Source: Salmonirosea aquatica (GTDB lineage Bacteria > Bacteroidota > Bacteroidia > Cytophagales > Spirosomataceae). From it: a stretch of 64,000 nt of DNA. Below the pieces are notes generated by a model. That model did not search any database, had not been told where the DNA came from, and saw only the letters and a program-made list of their open reading frames with translations. Position 1 is the stretch's first letter; each line of letters opens with the position of its first letter. The stretch is from positions 682,001 through 746,000 of the forward strand of contig NZ_WHLY01000002.1 of assembly GCF_009296315.1 (NCBI RefSeq). Reading direction: 5' to 3'. Shown one piece after another: positions 43,550 to 52,514 of this stretch. The position numbers and the translations under genes are program-made.

Positions 43550-44392
43550 ATGACCACGACTTTCCCCACGGAGCGTATTGACTTGAAGCCTGGCAAGCGG
43601 GCGTATTTTTCGTCCGACTTCCACCTGGGTGCCCCCAGCCCCGAAGCGAGCCAGGTGCGCGAGCGAACCATTGTGCGCTGGCTCGAAAGTATCCGACCCG
43701 ATGCCCAGATTATTTTTCTGGTAGGGGACATTTTCGATTTCTGGTTCGAATACAAGCATGCCGTACCCAAGGGCTTCATCCGCTTGTTGGGAAAACTCGC
43801 CGAATTGGCCGATGAAGGTATTGAACTGGTTTTTTTTACGGGCAATCACGACATGTGGATGGCCGACTACTTTGCCACCGAACTGGGGGCAGCGATTCAC
43901 CGGGCGCCCGTTCGTTACCTTTTCCGCACGGCACAGGGTACCCAGCGTACCCTGTTGGTGGGCCATGGCGACGGGCTGGGGCCGGGCGACCACGTGTACA
44001 AGGGATTGAAAAAGGTATTTGAAAATTCGCTCGCCCGCTGGACGTTCCGGCAACTACATCCCGACGTGGGTCTGCGCATTGCCACAACCTGGTCGAAACG
44101 CAGCCGTATTTCCAATAGTAAGAAAGGGGAAGAGACTTTTAAAGGCGAAGCGCAGGAATGGCTTTTCCTGTATTGTCGTGAAGTAGAAGCCGTCAGTCCG
44201 CACGATTTCTATGTTTTTGGGCATCGCCACCTACCCCTTGACCTGCGAGTCAGTGAAACCAGTCGGTATATCAATCTGGGAGAATGGGTCAACCAACAGA
44301 CCTACGCGGAATTTGACGGAGAGAAGATGGAGTTACTGGTATACGAAGAAGACCGGGCCCAGAAGCTTAGGAGAACAAAAACTCAGTCCTAG
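43550..44392 (+). CDS. lpxH: UDP-2,3-diacylglucosamine diphosphatase (LpxH-type)
   Basis: 280 residues of the calcineurin-like phosphoesterase fold. Metal ligands are seen in order: D23 and H25 in SSDFHLGAP, D60 in LVGDIFDFWF, the GNHDMW motif near 98-102, GHGD near 140 and FGHRHLPL near the end. It hydrolyses UDP-2,3-diacylglucosamine to lipid X and UMP in lipid A synthesis at the inner face of the membrane. It is slightly longer than E. coli LpxH (240), as usual in Bacteroidota. The gene stands alone; the 200 bases before it separate it from the divergent kinase. Confidence 0.9.
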   Translation: MTTTFPTERIDLKPGKRAYFSSDFHLGAPSPEASQVRERTIVRWLESIRPDAQIIFLVGDIFDFWFEYKHAVPKGFIRLLGKLAELADEGIELVFFTGNHDMWMADYFATELGAAIHRAPVRYLFRTAQGTQRTLLVGHGDGLGPGDHVYKGLKKVFENSLARWTFRQLHPDVGLRIATTWSKRSRISNSKKGEETFKGEAQEWLFLYCREVEAVSPHDFYVFGHRHLPLDLRVSETSRYINLGEWVNQQTYAEFDGEKMELLVYEEDRAQKLRRTKTQS

Positions 44393-44452
44393 CGAACTAC
44401 ACACCGTACCCACGCCGTAACAAACCCTGCCGGGTACCTTCAACTGAAAAAC

Positions 44453-45175
44453 TCACTTTTTGATAAAATCCTGCCGGGTCATGTTTTCGCGGGGAGTCTG
44501 ATTCAGATCTTTACGATATTCTTTTTTCTTCAGGTCACCATCTTGCACCGACTTGATGAATTTACCCCAGGCAAACGGATTCAGGAACGGAAAGGTAGTC
44601 GCAAAGCCCTTATTAGCTGCCGATTCCCGCCCGAACAATTGTTGGTCCATCGTGTAGCGGTAGTTGGTTTGCGCATTATTGGGCATTTGGGCGGCCATCC
44701 GGTTTATGTAGTCAATATCGGTACTGCGAGCCAGGGCGTCACGGTCGGCCTGATCGGGTAATTTCAATGCCAAAAAGGCCTTCTTGAATTCTTCTTCGGT
44801 AGCGTAGGGGTACACCCGTACCTCAGCCAGCATCGTGACCGACTCCTGCATGGCAATGATCGCCGAGTAGGTTTCGGCATTGTAGTTTCGCGGAATGATG
44901 TGGTATTGAGTCTTGTACCCTACGTAGCTAAACACGATACTATCGCCCGGAAAAACGGGAATTGAAAAATAACCCGCATTGTACCCGTTACTGGATAGGG
45001 TACCCCGGCCCGCCTTAGGAAGATAAATGTACGCCCCCGGTAACCGCTCGGTCGACTTACCTGCTACAACTACCCCCGTGAAGATAATGGCCTTCTGCTC
45101 ACCCTGTGCCTGGGCTTTTGAGCCAAAAAAGGTTGCAGAAAGCAATAATACGATTAGTAGGAGGTTGTTTTTCAT
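44453..45175 (-). CDS. Exported carboxypeptidase-regulatory-like protein
   Basis: 240 residues from the ATG at 45175 (an ATG at 45181 is equally possible), with signal peptide ending near GSKAQAQ. Residues about 30-115 form a carboxypeptidase-D regulatory-like beta-sandwich (IFTGVVVAGKSTERLPGAYI, then FVFPGDS-like strand and YVGYKTQYHIIP). The rest is helical with repeated basic stretches (FLNPFAWGKFIKSVQDGDLK). The same fold is found as the N-terminal domain of SusC-like receptors, but no receptor follows. Role unknown; it is conserved in form across the phylum. Confidence 0.8.
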   Translation of the reverse strand: MKNNLLLIVLLLSATFFGSKAQAQGEQKAIIFTGVVVAGKSTERLPGAYIYLPKAGRGTLSSNGYNAGYFSIPVFPGDSIVFSYVGYKTQYHIIPRNYNAETYSAIIAMQESVTMLAEVRVYPYATEEEFKKAFLALKLPDQADRDALARSTDIDYINRMAAQMPNNAQTNYRYTMDQQLFGRESAANKGFATTFPFLNPFAWGKFIKSVQDGDLKKKEYRKDLNQTPRENMTRQDFIKK

Positions 45176-45354
45176 GCTCATATGTTGGACTGGCTTTGGG
45201 CCATAATCTTTTTATACTATCTATAACAAGGTACCTGAAACTTACCGTATATATTACCTCAGGTAGAAGTTTAGTTGGATTTCATAGTCCTTTGAGTCAA
45301 AACGCACCATCCCCCCCCTAATTGTTCCTTTTTTTCAATAAAAGGTTGCCCGGC

Positions 45355-46188
45355 CTACGAAAAAAGCTTCAAAAAAGTGACGATGAAAGGGGCCGAAAGT
45401 AATAATCCGTCGAAGCGGTCCAGAAAACCGCCATGACCCGGAATGGTACTTCCCGAATCCTTGATGGCTATGCTACGCTTGAACAACGACTCTACCAGAT
45501 CGCCGTAGGTACCTGTCACTACGATGATGCCTCCGATACAAAACCATTTCCAGGGCTCGAATGTGTGGAAATACAAGCCCAGTACAAAAGCAATCACCGT
45601 GGCCGAAAGTGCCCCACCCACCGCGCCTTCCCACGATTTCTTGGGCGAAACACGCTCGAATAATTTACGCCGGCCAAACTTGGTGCCGGCAAAATAGGCC
45701 CCGATATCCGTAGCCCACAAGAGCAAGAGGCTACCCAGCACTATTTCAAAATTATACACCCCGCCCCGCATGGCCATGACCACAATGAGTGAGAAAGGCA
45801 GCGCTACATAGATAAGCCCCAGAAATGTGAAACCAATGTTCGTAAAAGGTTTCAGGTCATTTTTTTTGTAGAGCTTGATAAAGAAAATCATTGCCAGAAA
45901 CGGACTGATCAGGAAATAGTTTTCAAACGCGATCAGGCCCTTCTCGATCACATACGTGAGCAATACCAGCAACACCCCACACAAGGTACCATAAAAGGTT
46001 AGGGGCAGGTTGCCATCCAACCCCAGCAGCTTGTAGAATTCGAGCTGCGTGAACATGCTCATGGCACAAAACAGCAGGGCGAACGTAAGATCACTATATA
46101 AAATGGATGACACGATAATGGCCACTCCGATGACCGCCGCTACGACCCGCTGTTGTAAATTGCTCAGGCTATTCAGGCGTGACTTCAT
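45355..46188 (-). CDS. cdsA: Phosphatidate cytidylyltransferase
   Basis: 277 residues with about eight membrane helices. The CDP-alcohol signature region is present near the end (GDLVESLFKRSIAIKDSGST, then IPGHGGFLDRFDGLLLSAPF), with the metal-binding Asp residues. It makes CDP-diacylglycerol from CTP and phosphatidic acid for phospholipid synthesis. The start overlaps the preceding DUF2007 gene by 20 bases, so the two are translationally coupled. Downstream lies a C8 tract (45311-45318) in the gap before the next leftward gene. Confidence 0.95.
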   Translation of the reverse strand: MKSRLNSLSNLQQRVVAAVIGVAIIVSSILYSDLTFALLFCAMSMFTQLEFYKLLGLDGNLPLTFYGTLCGVLLVLLTYVIEKGLIAFENYFLISPFLAMIFFIKLYKKNDLKPFTNIGFTFLGLIYVALPFSLIVVMAMRGGVYNFEIVLGSLLLLWATDIGAYFAGTKFGRRKLFERVSPKKSWEGAVGGALSATVIAFVLGLYFHTFEPWKWFCIGGIIVVTGTYGDLVESLFKRSIAIKDSGSTIPGHGGFLDRFDGLLLSAPFIVTFLKLFS

Positions 46189-46381
46189 TGGCTAACAGCG
46201 CTTTGGCGGCTTCGACGTACTCAACAGGCACCAGCACTTCGGCATAACCAAAAATATTGGAATAGCTGCTGTCTTTTCTGTCCATGATTACCGCATCGAT
46301 GCCGTTCTGCTCCAAAAGTCCACGCGCGATCTCGGCCTGTGCCGAGTTTTTAGTATTCATTACACTTTCCCAATTCTCCAT
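46169..46381 (-). CDS. DUF2007 small protein
   Basis: 70 residues. It shows the DUF2007 pattern: WESVMNTKNSAQAEIARGLL, then EQNGIDAVIMDRKDSSYSNI and AEVLVPVEYVEAAKALLAN, a ferredoxin-like beta-alpha-beta fold. The family is often annotated as a putative signal-transducing protein and in this phylum commonly sits directly upstream of cdsA, as here with a 20-base overlap. It is cytoplasmic; function unknown. Confidence 0.88.
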   Translation of the reverse strand: MENWESVMNTKNSAQAEIARGLLEQNGIDAVIMDRKDSSYSNIFGYAEVLVPVEYVEAAKALLANEVTPE

Positions 46382-46483
46382 ATTGCTGTGTATTAATTTA
46401 AAAGTAGATACTGGACTCAGGGTACCACATTTTGGTCTAAAATAAGTATTTACCCGTCATCTTGTCAATTCCTCAGCTTATTT

Positions 46484-46579
46484 TTACTCAATCTTCAAAT
46501 CCTGTTGCCAGCCGACGTTCACGGCTGCGGACATAGCTTTGGGCGGTGCTTCACCTTTTGCTTTCTTTTGGTCCTGCAT
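46484..46579 (-). CDS. Candidate small protein, 31 aa
   Basis: An ATG at 46579, seven bases after the CPBP protease stop, opens a 31-codon frame: MQDQKKAKGEAPPKAMSAAV then NVGWQQDLKIE. The highly charged N-terminus and sensible codon use look real. The tight spacing suggests translation with the protease gene. I do not recognise a family. The remaining 100 bases before the DUF2007 start would be its downstream leader. Confidence 0.4.
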   Translation of the reverse strand: MQDQKKAKGEAPPKAMSAAVNVGWQQDLKIE

Positions 46580-46586
46580 TCAAAAA

Positions 46587-47537
46587 TCAGGCCACCTGAG
46601 GTTTGCTTTGTCGCCGGATTCCATAGAGCAAAGCTACCGTAACGACCAGTGATGCCAGAGCGGCGGGCCAGGGTACCGACTCATTGTCCTCGATGTTGTA
46701 GTCGACCAGCCCGAGGTGGTAAAGGTACAACATCAGCACCATGATGCCATTGTTGACAAAGTGCGCGAAGATAGCAATCAAAAGGCTTCCCGACCAATAG
46801 TACAGGTAGCCAAAGAGGGCACCAAGCAACATCCGGGGCAGAAAACCGTAGAATTGAACATGGATCGCACTGAATAACGCAGCGGCCACCCAAATCGCCA
46901 GGTGCGGGTTGACCCACTGTTCTGTGAGTTTGCGCTGGAGCACACCACGGAACAGCACTTCTTCGCCGATGGCCGGCAGCACTCCGATCACCAGCATGGC
47001 CACCACAAACTGCTTGGGGGTTTCGAAAGCAGTCATGAAATCGGTAAGTCTGGCCAGCTGATCTTCCTGGCTGCGCATCCATTGCTCTACGCCGCCCAGC
47101 GCATCGGGAAGCTTCATCTCCGCGTTCCATTCGATGATCAAGCTATTGAGTGGCATAAAGGCCAGTACCACAACCAGGGTAAGTCCCCACAGGACTGGCG
47201 GTGTAAACGGTCGCGTCCGGAAATCGTGTAGTTTCCGGCGCTCGATATAAAACCAGTAAAGCAGGGGAGGAATCAGGTAAGTAGATACATGCGCCATAGC
47301 CTGCAGCAGCAGCAAGGCGTACCAGCCGTTGGGTACATCCTGAGGCGACCGAATCAGGGTATTGATGATATCCATATCAGCAATTCCCTGCCCACTCCCC
47401 AACACCTTCACCAGTACCAAAACGGCCAGAATATTGCCCACTGACATTCCCACCAGAATAAATCCCACAAGAACCAGAAGGCTCCGCCAGGTGTTAGGGA
47501 CGCGTGATGGTAGGGTTAGTGGCGTAGTATTTTGCAT
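46587..47537 (-). CDS. CPBP family intramembrane metalloprotease
   Basis: 316 residues with about eight membrane helices. The CPBP (Abi, CAAX-protease-like) motifs are visible: EExxxR as E192-E193-V-L-F-R197 (IGEEVLFRGVLQ), then ALFSAIHVQFYGFLPRMLLG with the conserved His, and IFAHFVNNGIMVLML with HxxxN. These enzymes cut substrates within the membrane; in bacteria roles include processing of peptides and tolerance to bacteriocins. Substrate unknown. The gene leads a leftward run containing a possible 31-residue peptide, DUF2007 and cdsA. Confidence 0.9.
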   Translation of the reverse strand: MQNTTPLTLPSRVPNTWRSLLVLVGFILVGMSVGNILAVLVLVKVLGSGQGIADMDIINTLIRSPQDVPNGWYALLLLQAMAHVSTYLIPPLLYWFYIERRKLHDFRTRPFTPPVLWGLTLVVVLAFMPLNSLIIEWNAEMKLPDALGGVEQWMRSQEDQLARLTDFMTAFETPKQFVVAMLVIGVLPAIGEEVLFRGVLQRKLTEQWVNPHLAIWVAAALFSAIHVQFYGFLPRMLLGALFGYLYYWSGSLLIAIFAHFVNNGIMVLMLYLYHLGLVDYNIEDNESVPWPAALASLVVTVALLYGIRRQSKPQVA

Positions 47538-47679
47538 AATTCCCGTAAATTTACGGCAATATTGTTTAATTGTTCACTTGTTTATCCGCTGAGTCCTCGA
47601 ACTGTGGCTTACAGTACACGCTTCTCCCGCAGCAGAATACCAAACATTTTAACGATCAGACACTTCAACCGAAAACAAA

Positions 47680-48678
47680 GTGGTAAAGATTGGTAATATA
47701 TCCCTGAACGATTTCCCCCTGCTCTTGGCCCCGATGGAAGATGTGAGCGACCCTCCGTTCCGAGCGGTGTGCAAGCAGAACGGGGCCGACCTGATGTACA
47801 CGGAATTTATTTCGTCCGAAGGACTGATCCGTGATGCGGCCAAGAGTGTACAGAAATTGGATATTTTCGAATACGAACGGCCCATCGGCATCCAGCTCTT
47901 TGGCAGCGATGTCGAAACCATGCACTCTTGCGCCGAAATCGCTACCCGCGCCCAGCCCGATCTGATTGACATCAACTACGGCTGTCCGGTAAAAAACGTA
48001 GCCTGCCGGGGCGCAGGAGCAGCCTTGCTGCAGGACATACCCAAAATGGTGAGAATGACCGAAGCCGTGGTCAAAGCCACCCACCTACCCGTGACCGTCA
48101 AGACGCGACTCGGCTGGGACGAGACCACCAAAAATATTCTTGAGGTAGCCGAACGGCTACAGGATGTGGGCATTCAGGCGCTCACCGTCCACGGCCGGAC
48201 GCGGGTACAGATGTACAAGGGTGCTGCCGATTGGACGCTCATCGCCCGCATTAAGGAGAATCCGCGGGTTACGATCCCGATTTTTGGCAATGGCGACATC
48301 GACAGTCCCCAAAAAGCCCTCGACTACAAAAACCGCTACGGTGTGGACGGAATCATGGTAGGCCGCGCGTCCATTGGGTACCCCTGGATTTTCAATGAAA
48401 TAAAACACTACCTCGCAACAGGTACCTTCCTCCCCTCACCTACCCTGGCCGAACGCGTGGAAGTATGCCGCCAACACCTAGAATTTTCAGTGCGCTGGAA
48501 AGGCGAGATCACGGGAATTTTTGAGATGCGTCGCCATTATACCAATTATTTCCGGGGCCTGGATCACTTCAAGCCCTACCGGATGCGACTGGTGCAAAGC
48601 ATGTCGTTCGACGAACTCAATACGATCCTGAACGAAATCAGTGAGGTATTCGGGGAGGTAGAATCCTTGTCGGTATGA
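47680..48678 (+). CDS. dusB: tRNA-dihydrouridine synthase (DusB-type)
   Basis: 332 residues with a GTG start at 47680; the next methionine would remove conserved FMN-barrel sequence. Motifs are LLLAPMEDVSDPPFRAVC at the start of the TIM barrel, IDINYGCPVKNVACRGAGAA with the catalytic Cys, PVTVKTRLGWDE, HGRTRVQMYKG and FGNGDIDSPQKA plus MVGRASIGYPWIF for FMN phosphate. It reduces uridines in the D-loop of tRNA. It overlaps the following transporter gene by four bases (ATGA), so the two are co-translated. Confidence 0.93.
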   Translation: MVKIGNISLNDFPLLLAPMEDVSDPPFRAVCKQNGADLMYTEFISSEGLIRDAAKSVQKLDIFEYERPIGIQLFGSDVETMHSCAEIATRAQPDLIDINYGCPVKNVACRGAGAALLQDIPKMVRMTEAVVKATHLPVTVKTRLGWDETTKNILEVAERLQDVGIQALTVHGRTRVQMYKGAADWTLIARIKENPRVTIPIFGNGDIDSPQKALDYKNRYGVDGIMVGRASIGYPWIFNEIKHYLATGTFLPSPTLAERVEVCRQHLEFSVRWKGEITGIFEMRRHYTNYFRGLDHFKPYRMRLVQSMSFDELNTILNEISEVFGEVESLSV

Positions 48679-49610
48679 GCGAAAAACCGGCCCACCCCAA
48701 CACCTCCGGCACTTGGCTGGCGTGGGGGCTGCTACTGTTGCTGGCTCTGGTTTGGGGGAGTTCGTTCATCCTTATCAAAAAAAGCCTGCTCACCTATTCG
48801 GTTTCTGAGGTAGCCGCCGGGCGGGTGTTTTTCGCCTTTCTCTTTTTCATACCGGTCCTGATCCGCAGCTGGAAAACCATCCCCAAACCGCTTATGGGGC
48901 ACTTCTTTACCTCAGGTATGCTGGGGTACCTGATGCCAGCGTTTTTTTTCGCCATCGCCCAAAGCAAAATCAACAGTGCCCTGGCCGGTACGCTCAACGC
49001 GGTAAGCCCGATGTTTACGATGCTCATCGGAATCTTGTTTTTTGCCAAAAGTACCCACCGGATGCAGGTGGTAGGTTTGGTGATCGCTTTGGCGGGTGCT
49101 CTGATGCTGGTATTCACCCGGGGCGGGGTAGCCATGCCGGTAATCAACTACTACGCGCTGTATATTGTCCTGGCTACGGTTTGCTACGGTACCAATATCA
49201 ACATTGTATCCCATTATTACAGCCAACTACCCGCTGTCGTCTCAACGGCGTGGATTTTTGCGGGAGTAGGACCGGTCGCTTTTGGAATTTTGTTGTTTAC
49301 CAATTTTTTTGAAAAAATAGTCGATCCGGTCAACCTGATTCCCTCCTCCTACCTGCTGAGCCTTGGCGTGCTGGCCTCGGGACTGATGTCGGTTATTTTC
49401 AACCGCATCATCCAGATTACCAGTGCGGTTTTCGCAGCTTCGGTCACCTATTTGATGCCCATCGTAGCCTTATCGTGGGGTTTGCTGGACGGTGAATTCA
49501 TCGGGCTTCAGCAATGGCTTGGTACGGCTGTCATTCTGATCGGGGTGTACCTGATCAACCGCCGCACCAAAACCCGAAAAGCTTTGCTCAACATTGAAAG
49601 TACCCTTTAA
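48675..49610 (+). CDS. EamA-family (DMT) exporter
   Basis: 311 residues with ten membrane helices in two EamA repeats (first about 15-150, ending LVIALAGALMLVFTRG; second about 160-300, ending LGTAVILIGVYLINRR). The start shows LLLALVWGSSFILIKKSLLT, typical of drug/metabolite transporters that export amino acids or other small molecules. Substrate is unknown. Its ATG lies within the dusB stop region, giving a four-base overlap, and the biotinyl protein gene follows 12 bases later. These three genes probably form one transcript. Confidence 0.9.
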   Translation: MSEKPAHPNTSGTWLAWGLLLLLALVWGSSFILIKKSLLTYSVSEVAAGRVFFAFLFFIPVLIRSWKTIPKPLMGHFFTSGMLGYLMPAFFFAIAQSKINSALAGTLNAVSPMFTMLIGILFFAKSTHRMQVVGLVIALAGALMLVFTRGGVAMPVINYYALYIVLATVCYGTNINIVSHYYSQLPAVVSTAWIFAGVGPVAFGILLFTNFFEKIVDPVNLIPSSYLLSLGVLASGLMSVIFNRIIQITSAVFAASVTYLMPIVALSWGLLDGEFIGLQQWLGTAVILIGVYLINRRTKTRKALLNIESTL

Positions 49611-49622
49611 TCATTTCCTTTT

Positions 49623-50123
49623 ATGCTGAAAATCACAGTCAACGAAGCGAGTACTTTCGAGGTAAGGCAGGAAAAAGACAAATGGTACCTGGACGGGTCG
49701 CTTTTCGAAGGCGATGTGGCACAGTTGAGCCCCAACCGGTACCATGTCCTTTGGAAAGACCGTTCTTTCGAAGTAGAAGTAGTAGAATACGATCCGGCAG
49801 AAAAGAAAACCACACTCAAAATCAATGGACAGCTTCTGACCACCACTACCAAAGACCGCGTGGCCCTGCTTCTGGAAAGTATGGGTATGGACCATGCCAT
49901 CGCCACCAAAATCAACGAAGTAAAGGCCCCCATGCCGGGCCTGATTCAAACTGTATCGGTCAAGGTAGGTGATGCGGTAAAGAAAGGCGATATTTTGCTG
50001 GTGCTGGTGGCTATGAAGATGGAAAATACCATCAAAGCTCCCGCCGAGGCTACCGTAAAAGCCATCCGAATTGAGCCGGGTACCAGCGTTGAAAAAAACC
50101 AGGTACTGATAGAGTTTGCCTGA
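49623..50123 (+). CDS. Biotin/lipoyl attachment (biotin carboxyl carrier-like) protein
   Basis: 166 residues. The first 75 are a beta-rich segment not found in AccB (FEVRQEKDKWYLDGSLFEGD). The C-terminal about 70 form a biotinyl domain: KAPMPGLIQTVSVKVGDAVK, then LLVLVAMKMENTIKAPAEAT, with the biotin acceptor K132 in AMKMEN. It resembles the carrier subunit of acyl-CoA (propionyl- or methylcrotonyl-type) carboxylases or of oxaloacetate decarboxylase rather than the AccB of acetyl-CoA carboxylase, because there is no Pro/Ala-rich linker. No carboxylase subunit is adjacent. Confidence 0.88.
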   Translation: MLKITVNEASTFEVRQEKDKWYLDGSLFEGDVAQLSPNRYHVLWKDRSFEVEVVEYDPAEKKTTLKINGQLLTTTTKDRVALLLESMGMDHAIATKINEVKAPMPGLIQTVSVKVGDAVKKGDILLVLVAMKMENTIKAPAEATVKAIRIEPGTSVEKNQVLIEFA

Positions 50124-50185
50124 ATAAGTTGTAATTCTGACCCCAGCCTTCTTATTTTTACGGATTCATAGCCAAAAACACCCCC

Positions 50186-50914
50186 ATGCCCCAGCCCAAG
50201 TATAAGCGCATTTTACTCAAACTCAGCGGCGAAGCCCTCAACGGAGGCGATAAAAACCAGGTAATAGACTTTAATGTACTCGATGAATACGCCCGGGAGA
50301 TCCGCCGGGTATACGATGTGGGGGTCGAAATTGCGATCGTCATTGGCGGCGGCAATATTTTCCGGGGAGCATCCGTTGAGAAATCCGGGATCGATCGGGT
50401 TCAGGGTGACCACATGGGAATGCTGGCTACCGTGATCAACGGCATGGCAGTACAGAGTGCCCTCGAAAAGCATGGTATGTACACGCGGCTGATGTCGGCG
50501 ATCAAGATGGAACAGGTATGTGAACCCCTGATTCGTCGCCGGGCCATTCGTCACCTCGAGAAGAAACGCATCGTGATTTTTGGCGCTGGTACGGGTAACC
50601 CCTATTTCACCACCGATACCACCGCCAGTCTGCGAGCCATCGAGTCGGAGGCGGAAGTAGTATTGAAAGGTACCCGGGTGGATGGTGTCTATACCGCTGA
50701 CCCCGAAAAGGACGCATCGGCGGTGAAGTACGCGCATCTTTCGTTTGATGAAGCCCTGGCCAAGAATCTCAAAATCATGGATCTCACGGCCTTTGCCCTA
50801 TGCAAGGAAAATAACCTACCCATCATCGTCTTTGATATGAACAAGCCCGGCAACCTGTACAACCTGGTTATGGGCGACGATTCTGTCGGGACGCTGGTTT
50901 CGAATGAGAGTTAA
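50186..50914 (+). CDS. pyrH: UMP kinase
   Basis: 242 residues of the amino acid kinase fold: [20 protein letters not shown] with the nucleotide loop, [35 protein letters not shown] and [19 protein letters not shown], then [16 protein letters not shown]. It phosphorylates UMP to UDP for RNA, DNA and sugar nucleotides and is regulated by GTP and UTP. The gene is followed 76 bases later by frr, the classical pyrH-frr order. Confidence 0.97.
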   Translation: MPQPKYKRILLKLSGEALNGGDKNQVIDFNVLDEYAREIRRVYDVGVEIAIVIGGGNIFRGASVEKSGIDRVQGDHMGMLATVINGMAVQSALEKHGMYTRLMSAIKMEQVCEPLIRRRAIRHLEKKRIVIFGAGTGNPYFTTDTTASLRAIESEAEVVLKGTRVDGVYTADPEKDASAVKYAHLSFDEALAKNLKIMDLTAFALCKENNLPIIVFDMNKPGNLYNLVMGDDSVGTLVSNES

Positions 50915-50990
50915 ATTTGAATGCATGCATGTCGTACTTTCATTTCTTGACATTCCGTCATCCATGTACTCACTCAATCACAATTAATCA

Positions 50991-51551
50991 ATGGAAGAAA
51001 TAGAAATTTATCTGGAATCCGCCGCAGAAACTATGGACGGCGCCATTAAGCACCTGATCATTGAGCTAGGTAAAATCCGCGCGGGTAGGGCCTCCCCCCA
51101 GATGCTCGAAGGAATCCAAATAGATTATTACGGCTCAATGTCGCCTTTACAAAACGTGGCCTCCGTAAACACACCGGATACCCGTACACTGGCGATCCGT
51201 CCCTTTGAGAAGCGAATGATCGGTGAAATTGAGAAGGCCATCCGAAATAGCAATATCGGTCTTTCGCCAAATAACGACGGCGAGACGATCCGGCTTTCGG
51301 TACCCCCTCTTACCGAAGAGCGCCGTCAAGATTTGGTGAAGCGCGCTAAGCAGGAAGTCGAAACGGCCAAGGTGAATATCCGGAACGTACGTCAGGATGC
51401 CAATAACTCCATTCGGAAATTGACCAAGGAAGGGGTGTCTGAGGATATGGTCAAAATCGGGGAAGAACGCGTTCAAAAACTTACCGACGAGCACACGAAC
51501 CGGGTAGATAAAATATTTGATGCCAAGGAAAAAGATATCATGGAAGTGTAG
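50991..51551 (+). CDS. frr: Ribosome recycling factor
   Basis: 186 residues. The three-helix-bundle protein shows the family signatures GKIRAGRASPQMLEGIQIDY, then NVASVNTPDTRTLAIRPFEK and TEERRQDLVKRAKQEVETAK. With EF-G it splits the post-termination ribosome. The start at 50991 begins right at the first helix (MEEIEIYLESAAETMDGAIK). A strong terminator follows 17 bases after the stop, closing the pyrH-frr unit. Confidence 0.97.
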   Translation: MEEIEIYLESAAETMDGAIKHLIIELGKIRAGRASPQMLEGIQIDYYGSMSPLQNVASVNTPDTRTLAIRPFEKRMIGEIEKAIRNSNIGLSPNNDGETIRLSVPPLTEERRQDLVKRAKQEVETAKVNIRNVRQDANNSIRKLTKEGVSEDMVKIGEERVQKLTDEHTNRVDKIFDAKEKDIMEV

Positions 51552-51568
51552 TAACACTTTTTTGACCT

Positions 51569-51617
51569 ATAAAAGCAGACAGGCTCTCCCAAAGCGGGAG
51601 AGCCTGTCTGCTTTTAT
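51569..51617. terminator. Perfect 22-bp terminator hairpin
   Basis: Arms 51569-51590 and 51596-51617 pair perfectly around AAAGC; TTTTAT closes the right foot. It serves frr, and on the other strand the leftward DUF4136 gene that ends at 51633. Confidence 0.88.
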
Positions 51618-51632
51618 ACTTTTACAGTGTGA

Positions 51633-52232
51633 TTACTGATTAAGCGCCAGATCATACTTGTCAAAAATAAGCCTTACGGCCTGTGCAATGTGATCGGGAT
51701 CACGGTCAAAGGAATTGCCATCGGTCAATCCGCTGGCGTATCCCTGCCACACCACTACGCCCTTCTTAGCATCTACGATTTGTACCATGACAGTTCCTTT
51801 GTCGAAATAGTACTCGTTGTCATTGTCATACGTAGAACTTGAAATAGGAAGCGTCCCCAAGGCATTATTTCTTACTTCGTCCGTTCCCCAGTACTTGGCG
51901 TCATGGAAATATCCATCGGCATCTTTCACACTCACCGGCTTGTCGAATACCCGGTAGTTTACCAGCACATCCGGATTCGACTGATTCATTGTGAAGTTAC
52001 GGGATTTCATTTCGTGGGCGACTGCGTCTTGTATCTTACTCTTTATGATTGCGTCATTAAGTGCATACGCCAGACTATTCGTTGTGGTTACGTGTTTCGC
52101 CCAGCTATAGCTTTTGTAGTTGTCAAAGGGTGCCGACATATCCCGGTCAGAAGTCACGGTGTAGCGTTGAGCCAGAAGCGGTGTCGTTACAAAGGCTAAC
52201 AGGATCAGTAATGTTTTTTTTAGTGGTTTCAT
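51633..52232 (-). CDS. DUF4136 exported protein
   Basis: 199 residues with signal peptide (KTLLILLAFVTTPLLAQ); the Cys of typical DUF4136 lipoproteins is absent here, so it is periplasmic or loosely bound. The domain shows DMSAPFDNYKSYSWAKHVTT, then IQDAVAHEMKSRNFTMNQSN, DVLVNYRVFDKPVSV and GTVMVQIVDAKKGVVVWQGY. The family is a common envelope-associated protein of unknown function. The gene is alone on its strand and shares the frr terminator. Confidence 0.88.
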   Translation of the reverse strand: MKPLKKTLLILLAFVTTPLLAQRYTVTSDRDMSAPFDNYKSYSWAKHVTTTNSLAYALNDAIIKSKIQDAVAHEMKSRNFTMNQSNPDVLVNYRVFDKPVSVKDADGYFHDAKYWGTDEVRNNALGTLPISSSTYDNDNEYYFDKGTVMVQIVDAKKGVVVWQGYASGLTDGNSFDRDPDHIAQAVRLIFDKYDLALNQ

Positions 52233-52464
52233 GATATATTAAGTTTTCTTTTAAAATAGATGTAAGTGCTTGAAAAATAAATAACTCATTCATTACCAAG
52301 CTTATAATTTCACTTATTAAACCAAAAAAACTATTCCGACCCCTCCCACAAGCTCTTACTTACTTTTCGATGACGTATATGCGGAGTTTCTGTAACAGGA
52401 GGTGTTTCAGCTACTCCACACCGACAATGAGGTATTTTTCAATGATAGACTTTTATGACAAACA

Positions 52465-52494
52465 AAAAGAGCTTCCCAGTCGGGAAGCTCTTTT
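52465..52494 (-). terminator. Terminator, 13-bp stem
   Basis: AAAAGAGCTTCCC (52465-52477) pairs perfectly with 52482-52494 around AGTC. Read leftward it ends in TTTTTGTTTGT. It lies 20 bases past the stop of the uxs-like gene. Confidence 0.8.
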
Positions 52495-52514
52495 CCATGT
52501 ACGTTGCTACGCAA

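Noticed and set aside
45311-45318. C8 tract upstream of the carboxypeptidase-like gene's neighbour as a phase-variable promoter
   Set aside because: It lies downstream of cdsA and more than 130 bases from any start codon on the matching strand; no promoter elements around it.
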